Source: Symbiodinium natans (Eukaryota; Sar; Dinophyceae; Suessiales; Symbiodiniaceae). Taken from it: 64,000 nt of DNA. Made by a program: the position numbers and the translations under genes. Each line of letters begins with the position of its first letter. The stretch's first letter is position 1. The stretch covers positions 465,842 to 529,841 of the forward strand of contig CAJNDS010002134.1 of the NCBI GenBank assembly GCA_905221605.1, read 5' to 3'. Under the pieces are notes generated by a model. That model was not told the origin of the DNA. It made no database searches and worked only from the letters and a program-made list of their open reading frames with translations. This document shows, one piece after another, positions 1 through 12,743 of this stretch.

Positions 1-2569
1 ATTGTCCAGTATCCCAGGGGAACTAAAGGTTAACCTTTGGGATTATATGGAGATTCTGATGCCGTAAAAAAGTTAAAGGTCACTACTCAGACTCTCTGAA
101 TGTGACTGAAATACTTCTGCACCTTAGGCTGAAGTTGCGTCCAAAAGGCACCTGAGCTTCGACCTTCAGAAACCTGGAGGCAAAGTCTGGGGTTTAGGGT
201 TTAGGGCAGTTTCGGGTTTAGGGTCTCGGGGTTGCGGGTACAACTCTCCAGGCTCTACAGGGGCGAGCAACTGGGACATGCCAGCAGAGGCTTCAGGGTT
301 TAGTGTTCCGACTCTCACTCTGGTGCAAGGCAGGCAAGGCTTCGAGCTCGTAGGTCCAGCGCTCGACTTGGTTTGGGGTTTTAGGCATAAGAGTACAACC
401 CTAAACCCTAAGCCCTAACTCTACCGGCGTCATGGAAGCAAGGTCTGCCATCAACATGACCACATCTCAGCTCATGAGCTCCAGAAACACCCGTCTTTTC
501 TTGGCTGACTTCTGCACTCCTCCTAAAAGTTTTTCTTTTAGGCTCCTTATTGTAACTTCTACAAAACCCAAGAAGTTAAAATCCAAAGATGTTGTTTTTT
601 TTGTTTAGGGGTCGGTTTAGGGTTTCGGGTTGCGTTTTTTGTTTCGGGTTTAGGCGGTGAGCTTGCGCATGGCGTGGAGGTCATTTCCCGAAGAAGTTTG
701 CCACCTCAGCCCTGTTAGACCTTACTTATGGCCCATATCCCGTAGGGATTCGAGTAGTATAGGGTTTAGTGGTTAGGGCTTGGGGGGTCCCAAAGGTTTA
801 GGGTTCATAATAACCTGTTATAGGGATCAATGCTGTGGTAGGGGTATGGGGTCCTAACTTGAAGGTTTGTGTTTTGGTTATATGAACCCTAAACCCTAAA
901 CCCTAATCCCTCAACCCTAAACCCTAAACCCTAAACTCGCCAACTTTAGGGTTCATTTTTGGCCCCCACACCTCAAGTAGGCGAAGCCAATGGCCATACT
1001 CAGCCTGCCAAGCGCTTTCGGGCACCGGATGCCCCGCCGTGTTTTTTGGGGAGCAAACCAGAGGTTTAGGGTTTAGGGTTTAGGGTTGAGGGTTTAGGGT
1101 TTAGGGTTTAGGGTTTAGGATGAACCAAGAGGAACCTGGGAACGCGAAAAGGCGACCTTTTCTGGTTAAAAAGGTGCTTTATAAGGGAACCCTATATACC
1201 CCAAAGAAAGGGAATAAGGGGCCTACTCTGGGTCCTAGACGAAGCCTGCACACCCAAGACTGAGCGATGATCATCAGGCCTAGAATTGCTCGCAGCAACG
1301 GTTGCAACGATACTCTTTGGGGCAGATAAGCGAAGCAACAATCCACAGCGCTTTAGACAGGTCAATTGTTCAGGGTTTAGTAAGGGCTTGCACTCCGATG
1401 CTCACATGGGCACGCAGGGCAGCGTCTAGGGGTGAACCACGACTATAAGGCTTGTCAAAAGCGTAGGAACCGAATGCAGGTCTTAACCACATGGAGAAGT
1501 TCCTGAAGAAGAGCTCGGACCTATCAAGCACCAGCAAAGCGTCCTCTACCCAAAGGCTCCTATGTAGTACCTTTTTGGGGTAGTATACTAGAATCCACTA
1601 TAACTAACCCAAACAGGAACTACATTGGAGCCTTTGGGTAGGTAACACAGAAGGATTCGCATAAAACAAGGTCAGTCCCGCTGAAGCTTTTGCACACGGC
1701 TCGGAAAAAATTGGCCAAGGCCAACAAGGTGGTGGGCTCCCAGTCGTCTAGGGTTCAGGTAGTCTTATGTACTGTTAACTTAAAACGAAGCTCAGAAGTA
1801 CCAGAAGGAGCCGTTGCAGAATCCCCTCCCCCCGGATTTTGAAGAAGGCAAGCACACAACTCCAAAGGAAGATAGGGGTTCTTGTCATCGAGACATCCAT
1901 GTAATTATGTCCAACCTTGGCCACACTCCCTTGTAGGACAGCACCACATCAACCAATGCAAAGGAGTGGCAAGGGCGCAGCAATTAGAAGTAGAGGCCAC
2001 GCACGGTAGAGGTTGGTATAGCGGTGGGACACTGCAAGTGCCTGGCGACGCCGCTTTCGTACATTAGGGTTTAGGGTTTACAGCCATGGAGCCTATGACC
2101 ATCAGAACAACAAGTGGGCTCCTGATATTTGGGGGCACTAAACCCTAAACCCTAAACCCTAAATCCTAAACCCCTGGGTATACCCAGTTGGCCGGACAGG
2201 ATGATCCCAAGCTTGTGTGGGTTCATTTGGTCCCAGATGAGACATGCCTTAGATTAGAGAATACTTTTTGTGCATGAATCTGAGTTTTCTGATCAGGTCT
2301 GCAGCTCAGTAACACCCTTTTCGTTAATGAAGCTTCACTATGAGCGCAGCTTACATCACGAAAATGGGATCGGATCCCCCCCTTCCCCCCCTCCCTCTGG
2401 GTTTAGGGTTTAGGGTTTAGGGTTTAGGGCTACCAAAAAAAAACCCAAAAAAAGCGGAGGTCCTTTCTGCCAGGGCACCTCACTCAGCCCTGACGCCTCC
2501 ATGGCAGGCAGGAGGTCTGCGGAAAGTCCCGAAGGTAGGCAAACCTAGGGATGCGGGGCAGTTTTTGCC
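1..2569. other. Non-coding repeat-rich region with short telomere-like arrays
   Basis: I see no convincing coding sequence here. The stretch holds short CCCTAAA or TTTAGGG arrays (about 868-941, 1061-1119, 2061-2079, 2138-2170, 2400-2429) separated by 100-700 bp of unrelated DNA. The sequences near 1-145 and 1140-1250 resemble the introner-like elements elsewhere in the window: a TTAACCTTT-type element, and an element ending in a CTCTGGGTCCTAG motif. Some of these may be introns of genes whose exons I cannot recognise. Confidence 0.6.
1061..1119. repeat. TTTAGGG telomere-like array
   Basis: About eight tandem copies of TTTAGGG with one TTGAGGG variant. A CCCTAAA array lies about 120 bp upstream (868-941), so the two arrays face each other as an inverted pair. 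The array is interstitial, not a chromosome end, because sequence continues on both sides. Confidence 0.9.
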
Positions 2570-2925
2570 TAGGTTTGGGGTTTGGGGTTTACAGGGTTTG
2601 GGGTTTGGGGTTTACAGGGTTTGGGGTTTATGGGGTTGGGGGTTTTGGGGTTTGAGGGTTTTTGCCTAGGTTTAGGGTTTGGGGTTTGTAGGGTTTGGGG
2701 TTTGGGGTTTATAGGGTTGGGGGTTTTGGGGTTTGAGGGTTTTTGCCTAGGTTTAGGGTTTGGGGTTTGTAGGGTTTGGGGTCTAATGGCTTTAGGGTTT
2801 GCGGCTGAGGGTTTGGGGTTTAGGGTTTGAGGGTTTGGGGGTTTGAGGGTTTGGGGTTTATGGAGGGTTTAGGGTTTAGGGGTCAGGGTTTGGAGTTTAG
2901 GGTTTGAGGGTTTAGTGTCTGGCCA
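2570..2925. repeat. Degenerate G-rich TTTGGGG/TTTAGGG array with a duplicated higher-order unit
   Basis: The block consists of TTTGGGG, TTTAGGG and GGGTTTA variants. A unit of roughly 110 bp that ends in a TTTTTGCCTAGG motif occurs twice in succession (about 2580-2680 and 2681-2790). The open frame across it is a by-product of the repeat and not a gene. Confidence 0.8.
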
Positions 2926-2977
2926 CCATCAAACGAACAACCCTGGTCTGAAGTCTTCAGAGGCTAAAAGTTTTGTG

Positions 2978-3210
2978 AGGGTTTAGGGTTTAGGGTTTAG
3001 GGTTTAGGGTTTAGGCCGAAACTCTTGACATCGTTGAGCACCCCTTGCGAATACAACCCCTTGACTGCGAACCGAAGACACTTGAGCATTCCCACCCTAA
3101 ACCCTAAACCCTAAACCCTAAACCCTAAACCCTAAACCCTAAACCCTAAACCCTAAACCCTATAGCCCTAAACCCTAAACCCTAAACCTTAAACCCTAAA
3201 CCCTAAACCC
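2978..3210. repeat. Head-to-head pair of telomere-like arrays
   Basis: TTTAGGG copies at 2978-3015 are followed, after about 80 bp of other sequence, by some 15 CCCTAAA copies at 3094-3210. The two can pair as a hairpin. A few units carry point variants (CCCTATA, CCTTAAA). Confidence 0.9.
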
Positions 3211-3337
3211 CAGGACCTCTTACATCCAACTGTTCCTGGTTTTACTCCCTGGGTTTTTGGGGAGGGGGAACTGATGTAACATTCGCGGGTGCTATAATCC
3301 TGATTAAGGATTGTTCGTAGATAAGGGAAACATCCCA

Positions 3338-3602
3338 AAAAAGACAGAATAAATAAATGAATGAATGAATATGCAAATAAATAAATATATACATATATAT
3401 ATATGAATATAAAATATAGATTTCATATATTTCTGTATTTTATATTCATACATTTCTGTGTATGTATGTATGTATGTATGTATGCATGTATGTATATGTG
3501 TCCTACACATGAGAAGGCGAGAGTGTCTGATTGAGTGGTGGTGAAGGAAGAATGAGAGCATGTTTGGTCGCAGATCGAGCCCCCCCCCCCCGGGGGGGGG
3601 GG
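3338..3602. repeat. Microsatellite cluster ending in a C12-G11 palindrome
   Basis: AATA/GAAT, TA and GTAT microsatellites (3338-3500) are followed by a run of 12 C and then 11 G (3580-3602), a perfect homopolymer palindrome. Nothing coding is visible from 3200 to 4250. Confidence 0.8.
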
Positions 3603-4254
3603 CCTTCAGCCTGCTAAAAAACCTAAGCCCCAAACTCTATGTGAGGCCTTAAACCTTGGGGGGAGAGGCTTCGCCACAAAGGAATGACTTTTTGGGGAAA
3701 GCAGAACCCAGAAAACATAAATGCTCATCACCACCATATATGTTCTAAATTATCATCTAAGTAGCAATTATTCTTCATCTTGTGCTTCAGGTTTTTTCTG
3801 ATGATTATCGCGACTATCTTAATATGCCTGAACATGCACTTAATCACCCTGAATAAGCGAATATTGGACCCCTACACCCTCCCCCCCCTCCCTTTCTTTG
3901 TGAAAGTATGACCTTGAGTCCTGTGTAGACATCGAAAATACATTAATATTGATCATAACAACATCAGTAAAGAAACTTCATCTTTTGGTGTTTTGAAAAA
4001 GCAACTACTAAAACAAGAAACAAAAACCACCAAAAATGAAATAAATATGGACCATTTCTACGAAAACAAAGAATTTTCAGATGATTCATCTTCAGTAAAC
4101 CCTATATACCCTACACCCTAAGCCCTGGCGGGTCCACAACAGACCCGCGCAAAACTGTGGCCCCATCAGCAAACCTGAGTTAGGTCACAGCCTTTAGTGT
4201 TGAGAAATCAAGAACTTCCAGCCATTTCTGCCCAGAAGAAGGTTTAACCTTCTC

Positions 4255-4540
4255 GGAACGGATTAGACGATGTAGACCATGGACGTCATCATGCTTGGGC
4301 CATGGATGCTCTCTTCTCATCAGAGCAGAATAGACCATTGAAGACATCATGCTTGGACCTGTGTGCTCTCTTCCCAGAACGGAGTAGACCATGGACGTCA
4401 TCATGGTTGGGCCATGGCAGTGCAGAAAACATGTAGACCATGGACGTCATCATGCTTGGGCCATGGATGCTCTCTTCCCAGAACGGATTAGACTATGGAC
4501 GTCATCATGGTTGGGCCATGGATGCTCTCTTCTAACTATG
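4255..4540. repeat. Minisatellite of about 60 bp units
   Basis: About five imperfect copies of a unit containing GACCATGGACGTCATCATG and GGGCCATGGATGCTCTCTTC, with CCCAGAACGG spacers. Units differ by substitutions and small deletions. Short frames on both strands over the block are repeat artefacts. Confidence 0.85.
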
Positions 4541-4816
4541 GTGAAGCAAACGTGTCATTTAGACCCAGGGCTGGGAAGAAGCGGATGCAAGCAAGACAGG
4601 GCTTAGTTTAGGACACGTCGAAAGTGCGAACTCGTGCAAAAAAAATCACAAATGCCAGTGTAGTCTACGGATGCCCAAAAAATTGCAGGATAATTTTAGA
4701 TAAACATTGCGGGAATGAGGTGATGGGCGAAACCCAGGAAACATCGGTATTTACAGGGGATTGTGAGGGCAACAGAGCTAAACTGCCGAAAAAGCGTGGG
4801 TCTGCTATGGCCCCGC

Positions 4817-5050
4817 CTAGCCCTAAACCCTAAACCCTAAACCCTAAACCCTAAACCCTAAACCCTACACCTTAAACCTTCTAACTCCAAAGCATTGTTG
4901 AACGGTCCTACGTGCCGCCAGGCGTCGTCGGTCTCGGAGGGCAGCGAGGCGTAGCTCTTTCCGCAATACCTGGTTTAGGGCTTAGTAGGGTTTAGGGCTA
5001 GGGTTTAGGGCTAGGGTTTAGGGCTAGGGTTTAGGGCTAGGGTTTAGGGG
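4817..5050. repeat. CCCTAAA array and a 13-bp variant array
   Basis: CCCTAAA copies at about 4817-4868 are followed by a different array at 4973-5050, where the unit is the 13-mer GGGCTAGGGTTTA repeated about five times. The 13-mer is a canonical TTTAGGG fused to a shortened CTAGGG unit, so it looks like local amplification of a mutated telomere-like dimer. Confidence 0.85.
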
Positions 5051-7210
5051 TTCACGGATATGGTTTTTTCGGGATTTGGGGATTTAGGAATCAGGGCTTC
5101 TAGGGGCTTTCACTCTCGCATAGCCGTGTGAACCACACTGCACGAATGTTGATTGCAACTGCAACGAGGACCAGCAAGATCTATCCGCGAGGGAGTGCCC
5201 AATCCATAAAGATGAGGACCCATTGAACCCTGAAACGGTAAATGGTCCATAGACTCACAGGGATGAAAGTAGCATAGGGTATATGATCCCAATGATTGGG
5301 TACATTGATGGCCTTCAAAGAACAGGCAAAGACAAAACCGTACCCAGCGGATAACACAAATACAGATTCAAACAAGCGAATTGACCCAACCATGCAAAAG
5401 TGTGCAAATTTGCCAAGGCGAACATAGAGCTCGCTTTGCATGTGAAGCCAGGTTTTGGGGCCATTGCAGACACCACTACGACGCTTTTGGACTTCAGCTC
5501 CACGCATGCAAAACACGTCAGCATACTTCCCCGACCAAGAAGAAATCAACCCGGATCCCCCCTAAATTTCGCAGCATCGCAGGCGCACTTGATTGAACTA
5601 GAGAGTTCGTAACCCACTATATACAAGGCCCACCTCTATGGAGACACGGATTGCGTCAGAAAAGGACGCGAATTGAGACCCATCCCCCCACAAGGCCTCC
5701 GATCGGGCTCTGAATGGGTTTTTAGGGTCTCTTGTCACTTCACCCGCACCACCTGTGAAACAGCAAAAAACGTGCGATGTCAAAGTGTGAGGCATCGTCA
5801 GCACAAGCCATTCACATTCGGTGGCATACAGGTGCTCTGTAGACCAATCGTGCAACAAGCTTGATGTTCGCGATGCTCATGATCGAAACTGCCGATATAA
5901 ATGACATGTGCCCGGAGCCGCTACTCATCCTTGCAAACCAAATGAACCCTAAATGGCGTTGAGGCCCCCACCTTCATAGGGATTGCAGATACGTAGGACA
6001 CATGATCCCAATGTTAGTAAATAAATAACCAATATAGTTCAATATAGAATAGATTGGTTTAGATTAGTGTATTGTATATTTGTTTATTGGATTCAGATGA
6101 AAACGGTAAATCTGCAAAAGTGGATGGTTTCTATGAAGTAATGGGAGAACTAATAATGAAACGGAAAATAGAAAAAACAGAAAAACGACGAAGAAAAAAT
6201 GAAAAAAGAGCAAGACAAAAAGGATCCAGTAGAATGGGTCCATTCGGTCCACAGGATCAACAGCCTGTCTTAAACCCAAAGCCTGAGGCTTGAACATAAG
6301 GGTGCCCTTCTTCAAGGAGCCGTGAATTGGGGGGCCTATTTGGGAAATGCCTAAACCGTAAACATTTTTTGAACTACTGAACCCAGTGACGGGCTTTTAG
6401 CCACGAGACGACGTCGCGACAGTAGTCTCGGGGCAGGCGTCCACACAATGGCCCGCGTTGAGAGAGAACTTGCCTTTAGCATCCTGGGCACATGTAGGGT
6501 TTACCCTAAACCCTAAACTCTTCTCACAAGTGAGCGAGCTTTCTCTGGGCCTGAGGACCAAGTCAATGGTCCATGGTGCTCTCGGCTCCACACCCCAAGA
6601 AAGACACCAACCGGAAGAGGTGGTTCAGGTTCTAACCCAGAGGGTCCATTTGTATTACTATTATGGACTTAGAGACCCAAAAACCATACTAAATAGGGTT
6701 TTGGGGTACCTAATTCCATAGTACTACAAATGGACCCTCAGCGTAAGAAAAACTGCGGCACCTCGCACTAGGCACACAGACTTCTACAGTTCGTTCCGCT
6801 AAAGCTGGCCAAAAGGAAACCAATAGCCTAAGCCACCGAAACCTGAAAAACAAAAAAACATGCGACGAGAGTCCGCCAACCAACCAACTCTTACCCCTTT
6901 CCTGCACATGTGAGCACCCCCTCCCGCCAGGGAGTTTAGGGTCGGAGAGGACGCTTCATGCACTCTAGCACCTGAAGCCTTCAAAGCCTAGTGCAGCCAG
7001 GCTGGCTGGGCAGAAGAAAAGATACCTCGGCATCAGGGTTTAGCTAGACCCAAGCTAGGAATGAAAAGGGCGCCCTTTGTTGGTTTGAAGCCTAAACCCC
7101 AACCTAAACCCCAAACCGAATTCAAAGTGCAGCTTCAGCACCTGGGGACCTGGGGTGTATACAACTCGCGGAACCGCTTGAGGAAAGGATCCCTCCAAGC
7201 GACCCTACAG
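5051..7210. other. No recognisable gene; unique-looking DNA with short elements
   Basis: Roughly 5.1-5.9 kb and 6.0-7.2 kb are free of telomere-like arrays and show several overlapping short open frames on both strands. None has a recognisable domain or a consistent exon structure. One palindromic element lies at 6641-6738. Exons of unrecognised genes could be present. Confidence 0.4.
6641..6738. mobile_element. MITE-like palindrome with AGGGTCCATTTGTA ends
   Basis: The left end AGGGTCCATTTGTA and the right end TACAAATGGACCCT are inverted copies, extending inward imperfectly towards the CTAATTCCATAGTA side. Related elements are at 30476-30623 and 43561-43662. It has no coding capacity, and a CAG trinucleotide lies on both flanks. 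Non-autonomous element is an inference from the structure. Confidence 0.7.
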
Positions 7211-7260
7211 GTTTAGGGTTTAGGGTTTAGGGTTTAGGGTTTAGGGTTTAGGGTTTAGGG
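7211..7260. repeat. TTTAGGG telomere-like array
   Basis: Seven near-perfect TTTAGGG copies. From here to about 7850 the sequence shows no recognisable gene; only an element with a CTCTGGGTCCTAG end near 7605-7621 recurs elsewhere. Confidence 0.9.
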
Positions 7261-7850
7261 GCAACACCACCCCTCGCCCAACCGTGGGCTGGAGCGGCAG
7301 TGGAGCTTCTGAGGCTCAAGGGCATATCTTGCGGACCCAATGCAATGCAGGCTAGCCCAGTCCATGGTCTATATGGGTGGTTCTCCAAATTAGGGTCACT
7401 TTTTGGGTCCTACAGTACGGGACCCTTGTCATAAAGACCAAAACAGGGGCGGCAACCAAATGGGCTTTGAACGGGGGATTGCTAAGTAGCATACAGTAGG
7501 TATATTTTGACGCGACCCGAGAGTAATCTAGGAATAACACGGGCACCCTTTTAGTCTAAAGGGGCCTGCAGGGGAAGCTAAGCCATGCAGACATGGGAAC
7601 AAGGGCCTCCTCTGGGTCCTAGTTGTTCTGTCCCGCACTACCCGAATACACCCCAACACCCGAAACCCTATAAACAGACCCAAGGCCCCAAAGCCCCAAA
7701 GCCACAAAACCCAAATCCTCAACCCTCAACCCTAAACCCTATCTCAATCTTATGGTTGTTCTGGTCCGCAAGGTGAGGGAGCGCCAGCTTGCTTCAGCCA
7801 AGACTCGGCATGGTCTCGACCCCGAAGTCAATGCCACAGGCCTGGCATGG

Positions 7851-7911
7851 GGTTTAGGGTTTAGGGTTTAGGGTTTAGGGTTTAGGGCTTAGGGTTTAGG
7901 GTTTAGGGCTT
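7851..7911. repeat. TTTAGGG telomere-like array
   Basis: Eight or nine copies of TTTAGGG with one CTTAGGG variant. The following 600 bp contain an AT-richer stretch and a partial copy of the GATGTTCCCCCTTATACTAA element near 8331-8385, but no gene I can support. Confidence 0.9.
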
Positions 7912-8902
7912 TATGCAAAGGCGGGCTGGGCTCAATATGCAGGAAAAGCCCAGCGCCCTGGAACCCTCTGAAAGCTCATAAGAATTTAAGTAAATTGAAA
8001 AGAAGTCCAATCAAGATGGTTAGGAACCTTTTGACATTAATAGGAATAGGAATGCTATTGCTGAGATTAATATAAGACTGACCAAAACCAACTTTTTCCC
8101 ACTGAGAAGAAAGAGCCTCCAAGCAAGCTGAGACCCTAGACCCTAAACCCTTCTGTTTTTTAACCCAGACTGTTACTTGATGGGAAAGGGGCGCAGGTGT
8201 TCAACAGGCTTTCGTGGTCACTTCTCCAAACTATGGGCCCTGCCGGGTTCTTCGGGATAAGGCGGCCCCTCTCATTTCGGCTACCCAAAAGAGGAACCCT
8301 ATACTTGAGAGAACTGATCACATACATTGAGATGTTCCCCCTTATACTAACAGTCCTTCGTAGGGATTCTAGTACCCGCTACTAGAATCTCCCAACACAT
8401 AGATATTTGGGCACATGGAACTCCAAAAAAGATTCCAAGTCAAGCCTCGAGGCCCTTCTGACCCTAAACCCTAAACCCCACGTATCCCCAAACCCAACAA
8501 GCAGCAGTTTAGGGTTTAGGGTTTAGGGTGTAGGGTGTAGGGTGTAGGGTTTAGGGTTGTTGCGCTTCCCATTCGCGCCTGCCCATCGGCATCTCTAAGC
8601 CCTAGGAGTAAGTGGGGATTTCCCTCGTGGTAGGCGTAGACCTCAGTCTTGGGTTCTGACCCATGCCGAAGCCTTTGGGTTTAGGGTTTAATTAGGGTTT
8701 AGGGTTTAGGGTTTAGGGTTGGTGTGGCTAGTTTAAGGCGAATGCGCCACGAGGAACGATGAGGATAAAGCAACGTCTTATGAAGATGAAGCTCTCCGAA
8801 GGCGACGAAGTTGGAACCGATACCTATGCCCGATCATTGAGACCCCAATGTGGACACAGCCATCGCGCCTGAGACCTGTCATGCAGTGCGCCGCAAGCAT
8901 GG

Positions 8903-9048
8903 AAACCCTAAACCCTATAAACCCTATAAACCCTATAAACCCTATAAACCCTATAAACCCTATAAACCCAATAAACCCAATAAACCCAATAAACCCTATA
9001 AACCCTATAAACCCTATAAACCCTATAAACCCTATAAACCCTATAAAC
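8903..9048. repeat. 9-bp variant telomere-like array (CCCTATAAA)n
   Basis: About 15 tandem copies of the nonamer CCCTATAAA, with three CCCAATAAA copies in the middle. Because the unit is a multiple of three and lacks stops in several frames, it creates open frames of Ile-Gly-Phe or Asn-Pro-Ile repeats on the two strands. These are artefacts. The same nonamer forms an array at 53452-53608 and, in reverse orientation, at 48620-48709. Confidence 0.9.
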
Positions 9049-9229
9049 TGATCGAGAAGCTCTTTCAAGTATCGCACGCCGATCGAAACATAAGATGGCC
9101 TCCCGGAAAACAAGGCTTCAGAGGCTGCTATGAAAATTTCGTTCTGAAATCTTACCCAACACAGACTATGAACTGCTGCTCGCGATCGTTCTACAACACC
9201 GACTTCTCGATGAGCTTTGTCCACGATAA

Positions 9230-10989
9230 CACCCCTAAACCCTAAACCTTAGGGTTTAGGGTTTAGGGCCCCCTCAACCCCAAACCCTAAACCCTAAACC
9301 GCAAGGCAGGGTTCACATCCTTTTTGCGTGTATCGAAGGGCACGAAGACCCAATAACACCAACCCATCCTCAGAGACCGAATGAAGCAACAACTGGGGCT
9401 GCTTCTCAAGGTTTAAGGGTTTAGGGTTGCAGGGTTTTACCCTAACCTTCCCCGAAAAGGTACCCCCCCTCCCCCTCCCCCCTCCCCCGTACCTCAGATT
9501 TTTTGGTTCGTCTGTTCTTAAGAATCATGAGTTGTGCTCTTAGAAGGAATGAAGGGAAATTAACTTTCCCAGTTTCGTGAGCCCGAACGAAGCCAAACGA
9601 AGCCAAAGCTGCATCGTCGAGACGGTCCAGGCAAGTTGCGGGCAGTACGTCGTTTGAGTCTCCCTAAACCCAAAAAAACCCTGAACCCGTTTTTGGTCGA
9701 AGGGCTCTCTTGCGTGCCCCAAAACCCCAAAAACCCGAAACCCTCTAAACCCTGAACCCTTTGCCGCCCCCAAAGCAACAAGCCGCACACAGGGCTTCGA
9801 CGCTCGCGCTGGCTTAAGGCACGGCTTCTGACTTGGGTGCCAAGGCCCGAACCAGCAGTCCCACGAACCTTGCGTTTTGTTTTTTGCTGAGGGCTCTGTT
9901 GCTCGATGTTTTGTATTGTGTTTAGCTTGGCAAGATAGCTCCGCCTCCATTGGGGAGGTTGCGATGTTTTGGGGGAGGGCAGGCGGCGGTGGCGGTGGGG
10001 GTGGGGAGGGAACTTGCTTACATCTTCATCATTGCAAGTTGCGAGAGAAGGCGCCTTCGGAGATTGAAGAACTATGACCGAATATCGCCGTGGGTAGCAT
10101 GGCCGCGTGTTCAAAGAGGTCATTGATTAGATCTCTTCTCGCTTTGCAACCTTTGAATGAGGAAGTATTGCGTGGCCACATGCAACTTTTGCTAGCTCAA
10201 CACTCCAACATCCAGGAATGAAGCCGGGCAAGAACACATAAATAAGCCGGACATGAATCCCCTACTGTAGGCTTGCAACCTTCAATTCTGCAAAAACCTA
10301 CCGCCTGATGCAATGCCTCCCGCCTTGACTTGAAACAGCCCTCTACTTGGCAGCCCAGGAACCATCTCATAATAAGGGCACCCTTTTGTTGGGGGTTGCC
10401 TATTTTTTAGGGAACTCAGAAAACCCCCCAAAAATGGGTAAAGGGTACCACTGGGCTAGCAAGTCTGTGGGAGTCAAGAATCGCTCCAAGCGCGAGAATG
10501 AAGACTGCGCAGCACGGGATGTCAGTTACGCGTCGCCGTGTTTCTGATGGCCGGCTGCTGAACATCTTGCCTGCATGAACTTTAAACACACTAAACCCTC
10601 CAAACCCGAACTACTATTTGCTTAAGCCCCCCCCAAAAAAAATAAAAATAAAAAACTTCCTTGTAAGGGCAATACAGGGATCAATGTCTTTCATTCTCTG
10701 GGGCTTCTCAAGCCCGACGAGCGGGTCGGATTGGATCCGCTATGGAAACCGGAGTTTCCGCACAACCAGTCACTGAGTTGTGCTTTAAAACGTTTGACAA
10801 CGATTTATGATCAGGTTCCCTTGTAAGGAATGAAGGGGAATTACAAATTCTCCCAAAGCACAACCCCAGGTCAAGGTTGCCACAACACGCTTCAGAACCC
10901 GAAGCCTACCGTTTTGTCTAGGTTGCTGCGGGATGTTTTCCGTAATCACAAGCCCTCAGCCCTGTTTTTTTTTTTGGCTAGTCGGCCCT
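9230..10989. other. Region without a recognised gene; contains an introner-like element at 10349-10460
   Basis: Apart from short CCCTAAA arrays at 9232-9300, the segment holds long C-rich stretches and overlapping open frames without known domains. A 112-bp element with ends GGCAGCCCAG and CTGGGCTAGC (10349-10460) belongs to the family that forms introns of the genes at 31-52 kb, so exons may flank it. I could not establish a reading frame across it. Confidence 0.4.
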
Positions 10990-11252
10990 GGGTTTAGGGT
11001 TTAGGGGTTTAGGGGTTTAGGGGTTTAGGGGTTTAGGGGTTTAGGGTTTAGGGTTTAGGGGACCCTCCAGTCCTCGCCCAACCTGACGGCTGGACAGCAG
11101 CCATGCGCGGGTGGCCGTTCTCCGAGCTGAATCGGCTGCAGAGCTCGCTATCTGCCCCCCGCAGCTCACCCTAAACCCTAAACCCTAAACCCCAAACCCT
11201 AAACCCTAAACCCCTAAACCCCTAAACCCTAAACCCTAAACCCTAAACCCTG
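10990..11252. repeat. Inverted pair of telomere-like arrays
   Basis: TTTAGGG/TTTAGGGG copies (10990-11060) and CCCTAAA/CCCCTAAA copies (11168-11252) face each other across about 107 bp. Each arm has both 7-mer and 8-mer units. Confidence 0.9.
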
Positions 11253-11724
11253 AACATGCATGCTGCCAAGCTGAGGGCTTTAAGCCCTCAAAAAGGTTTA
11301 GGGCTTTTAGCCCGAAACGTTTAGGATGTTGTTGGGGGTCTGAGAGGTACAACACCTCCGGGCAGAAAACCAGGTGATGACGGCTGATGGATAATTAACG
11401 AGGACGTCGCGTGGCTTCCTCCAGGCTACGCCAACGAATCTCCAACCATTTCCCGCTAGACCGTAAACCCCAAGCCCCCCCCCAATATTACTATACGACA
11501 CATATGTCTATACATATAGAAAAATATTTATAAATAAATAAATATATATATATATATAAATATATATGAGTTTGTACTAATAGGAGGGAGGAAAAGACCA
11601 TAAACTCTCAATCCCCTCCGCTTTTCCTCATTTCCTCACATGCACTCTCTCCCTCTCTGCCCTCTCCCGCTCCATCTCTCTCCCTCTCTCTCTCTCTCTC
11701 CCTCCCTGAACCTTTTGCTCTCCC

Positions 11725-11793
11725 TAAACCTTAAACACCTAAACCTTAAACCTTAAACCCTAAACCCTAAACCCTAAACCCTAAACCCTAATC
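11725..11793. repeat. CCCTAAA telomere-like array next to a CT-rich tract
   Basis: A CT-rich microsatellite (about 11640-11710) runs into CCTTAAA and CCCTAAA repeats. Confidence 0.85.
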
Positions 11794-11917
11794 CCTCTCC
11801 ATCTCTGGTCTCCCTGCAAGCTCCCGGCGCATCGCACTTCGATGCAGCGTTCCGCAGGGCTTCCGCTTGAACCTCGAGGGCGCGCGGTCTTGTGATCTGT
11901 TGACAGTTGCGGCTTGG

Positions 11918-12011
11918 GATGTTCCCCCTTCTGCTAACAGCTCCTGAACAAGGGTTATAGTAGGGGGTACTATAATCCCAATTAAGGACTGTTAGTATAA
12001 GGGGCAACATC
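11918..12011. mobile_element. MITE-like element with GATGTTCCCCCTT ends
   Basis: The left end GATGTTCCCCCTTCTGCTAA is matched by the inverted right end TTAGTATAAGGGGCAACATC, with AGGACTG/CAGCTCCT-type sequence just inside. It is about 94 bp and non-coding. A second copy with a larger centre is at 57386-57628 and partial copies are near 3288 and 8331. Confidence 0.7.
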
Positions 12012-12743
12012 CGAATTTTGGTCCTTGCTACTTCTGCTAGGCTTGTTTTGGGGTTTTTCTCTCTTCTTGGCATGTGCACCTGGCTGAAATCGCGTGCTGC
12101 AGTCCCTCATGCATGTCCGCAACAACTGTAGCAAAACATCGACCTGTACGACTCAGTGCAGCTTTGGCATCATGGCTTGGGTCACAGCGCAGAGAGTGAG
12201 GTAGTCGAGATTCTGAGCGGGGCGGTTTTGATGTGTTGATGTCTCGTGAGCCAAGCGGTTACGGATGAGAGTTGGTTGCATAGGAGCGAGTCGCTTCAAC
12301 AGGTGGTTTGTACTGAAAGTAAAGAAGTAGGAAGTGCGAGGTCATCATTAACAAAACATGACGCCAAAAGGAGGCCAGAAGTGAACATCCACAGCAAAAA
12401 CCAATCGAAAACACCCCGTTCTGGGATGTAAATAGTGAGGACTGTTATGTTACGCCACCCCTAAAAATTGGGACCATGTACATAATCAACTTAAACCTTG
12501 ATCTTCATAGAGAACCCCCATCCTACCTTGAGCGACCATGCCCGAAAAATCACACTGAGAGAGCATTTGAGGGGTTTACGGAAATAGGGGACCCCGAAAA
12601 TAGACCCCAGAAGTAGGCTCCCCTTACAATATCATAAGGATCCCAAGGTACCCTCTAACATCGTAAACCCCCATTCATGTCTGAACCCTGAGCCATATAA
12701 GGCCAGTGGGGCGGTTTGGGGACACAAATGGGTGTCTTGCCGG

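Noticed and set aside
4255-4540. CRISPR array
   Set aside because: Units of about 60 bp are contiguous and imperfect, without unique spacers or any cas gene; the context is eukaryotic.
8778-9245. Proteins of Ile-Gly-Phe or Asn-Pro-Ile repeats on both strands
   Set aside because: They are translations of a 9-bp tandem repeat that lacks stops in several frames.
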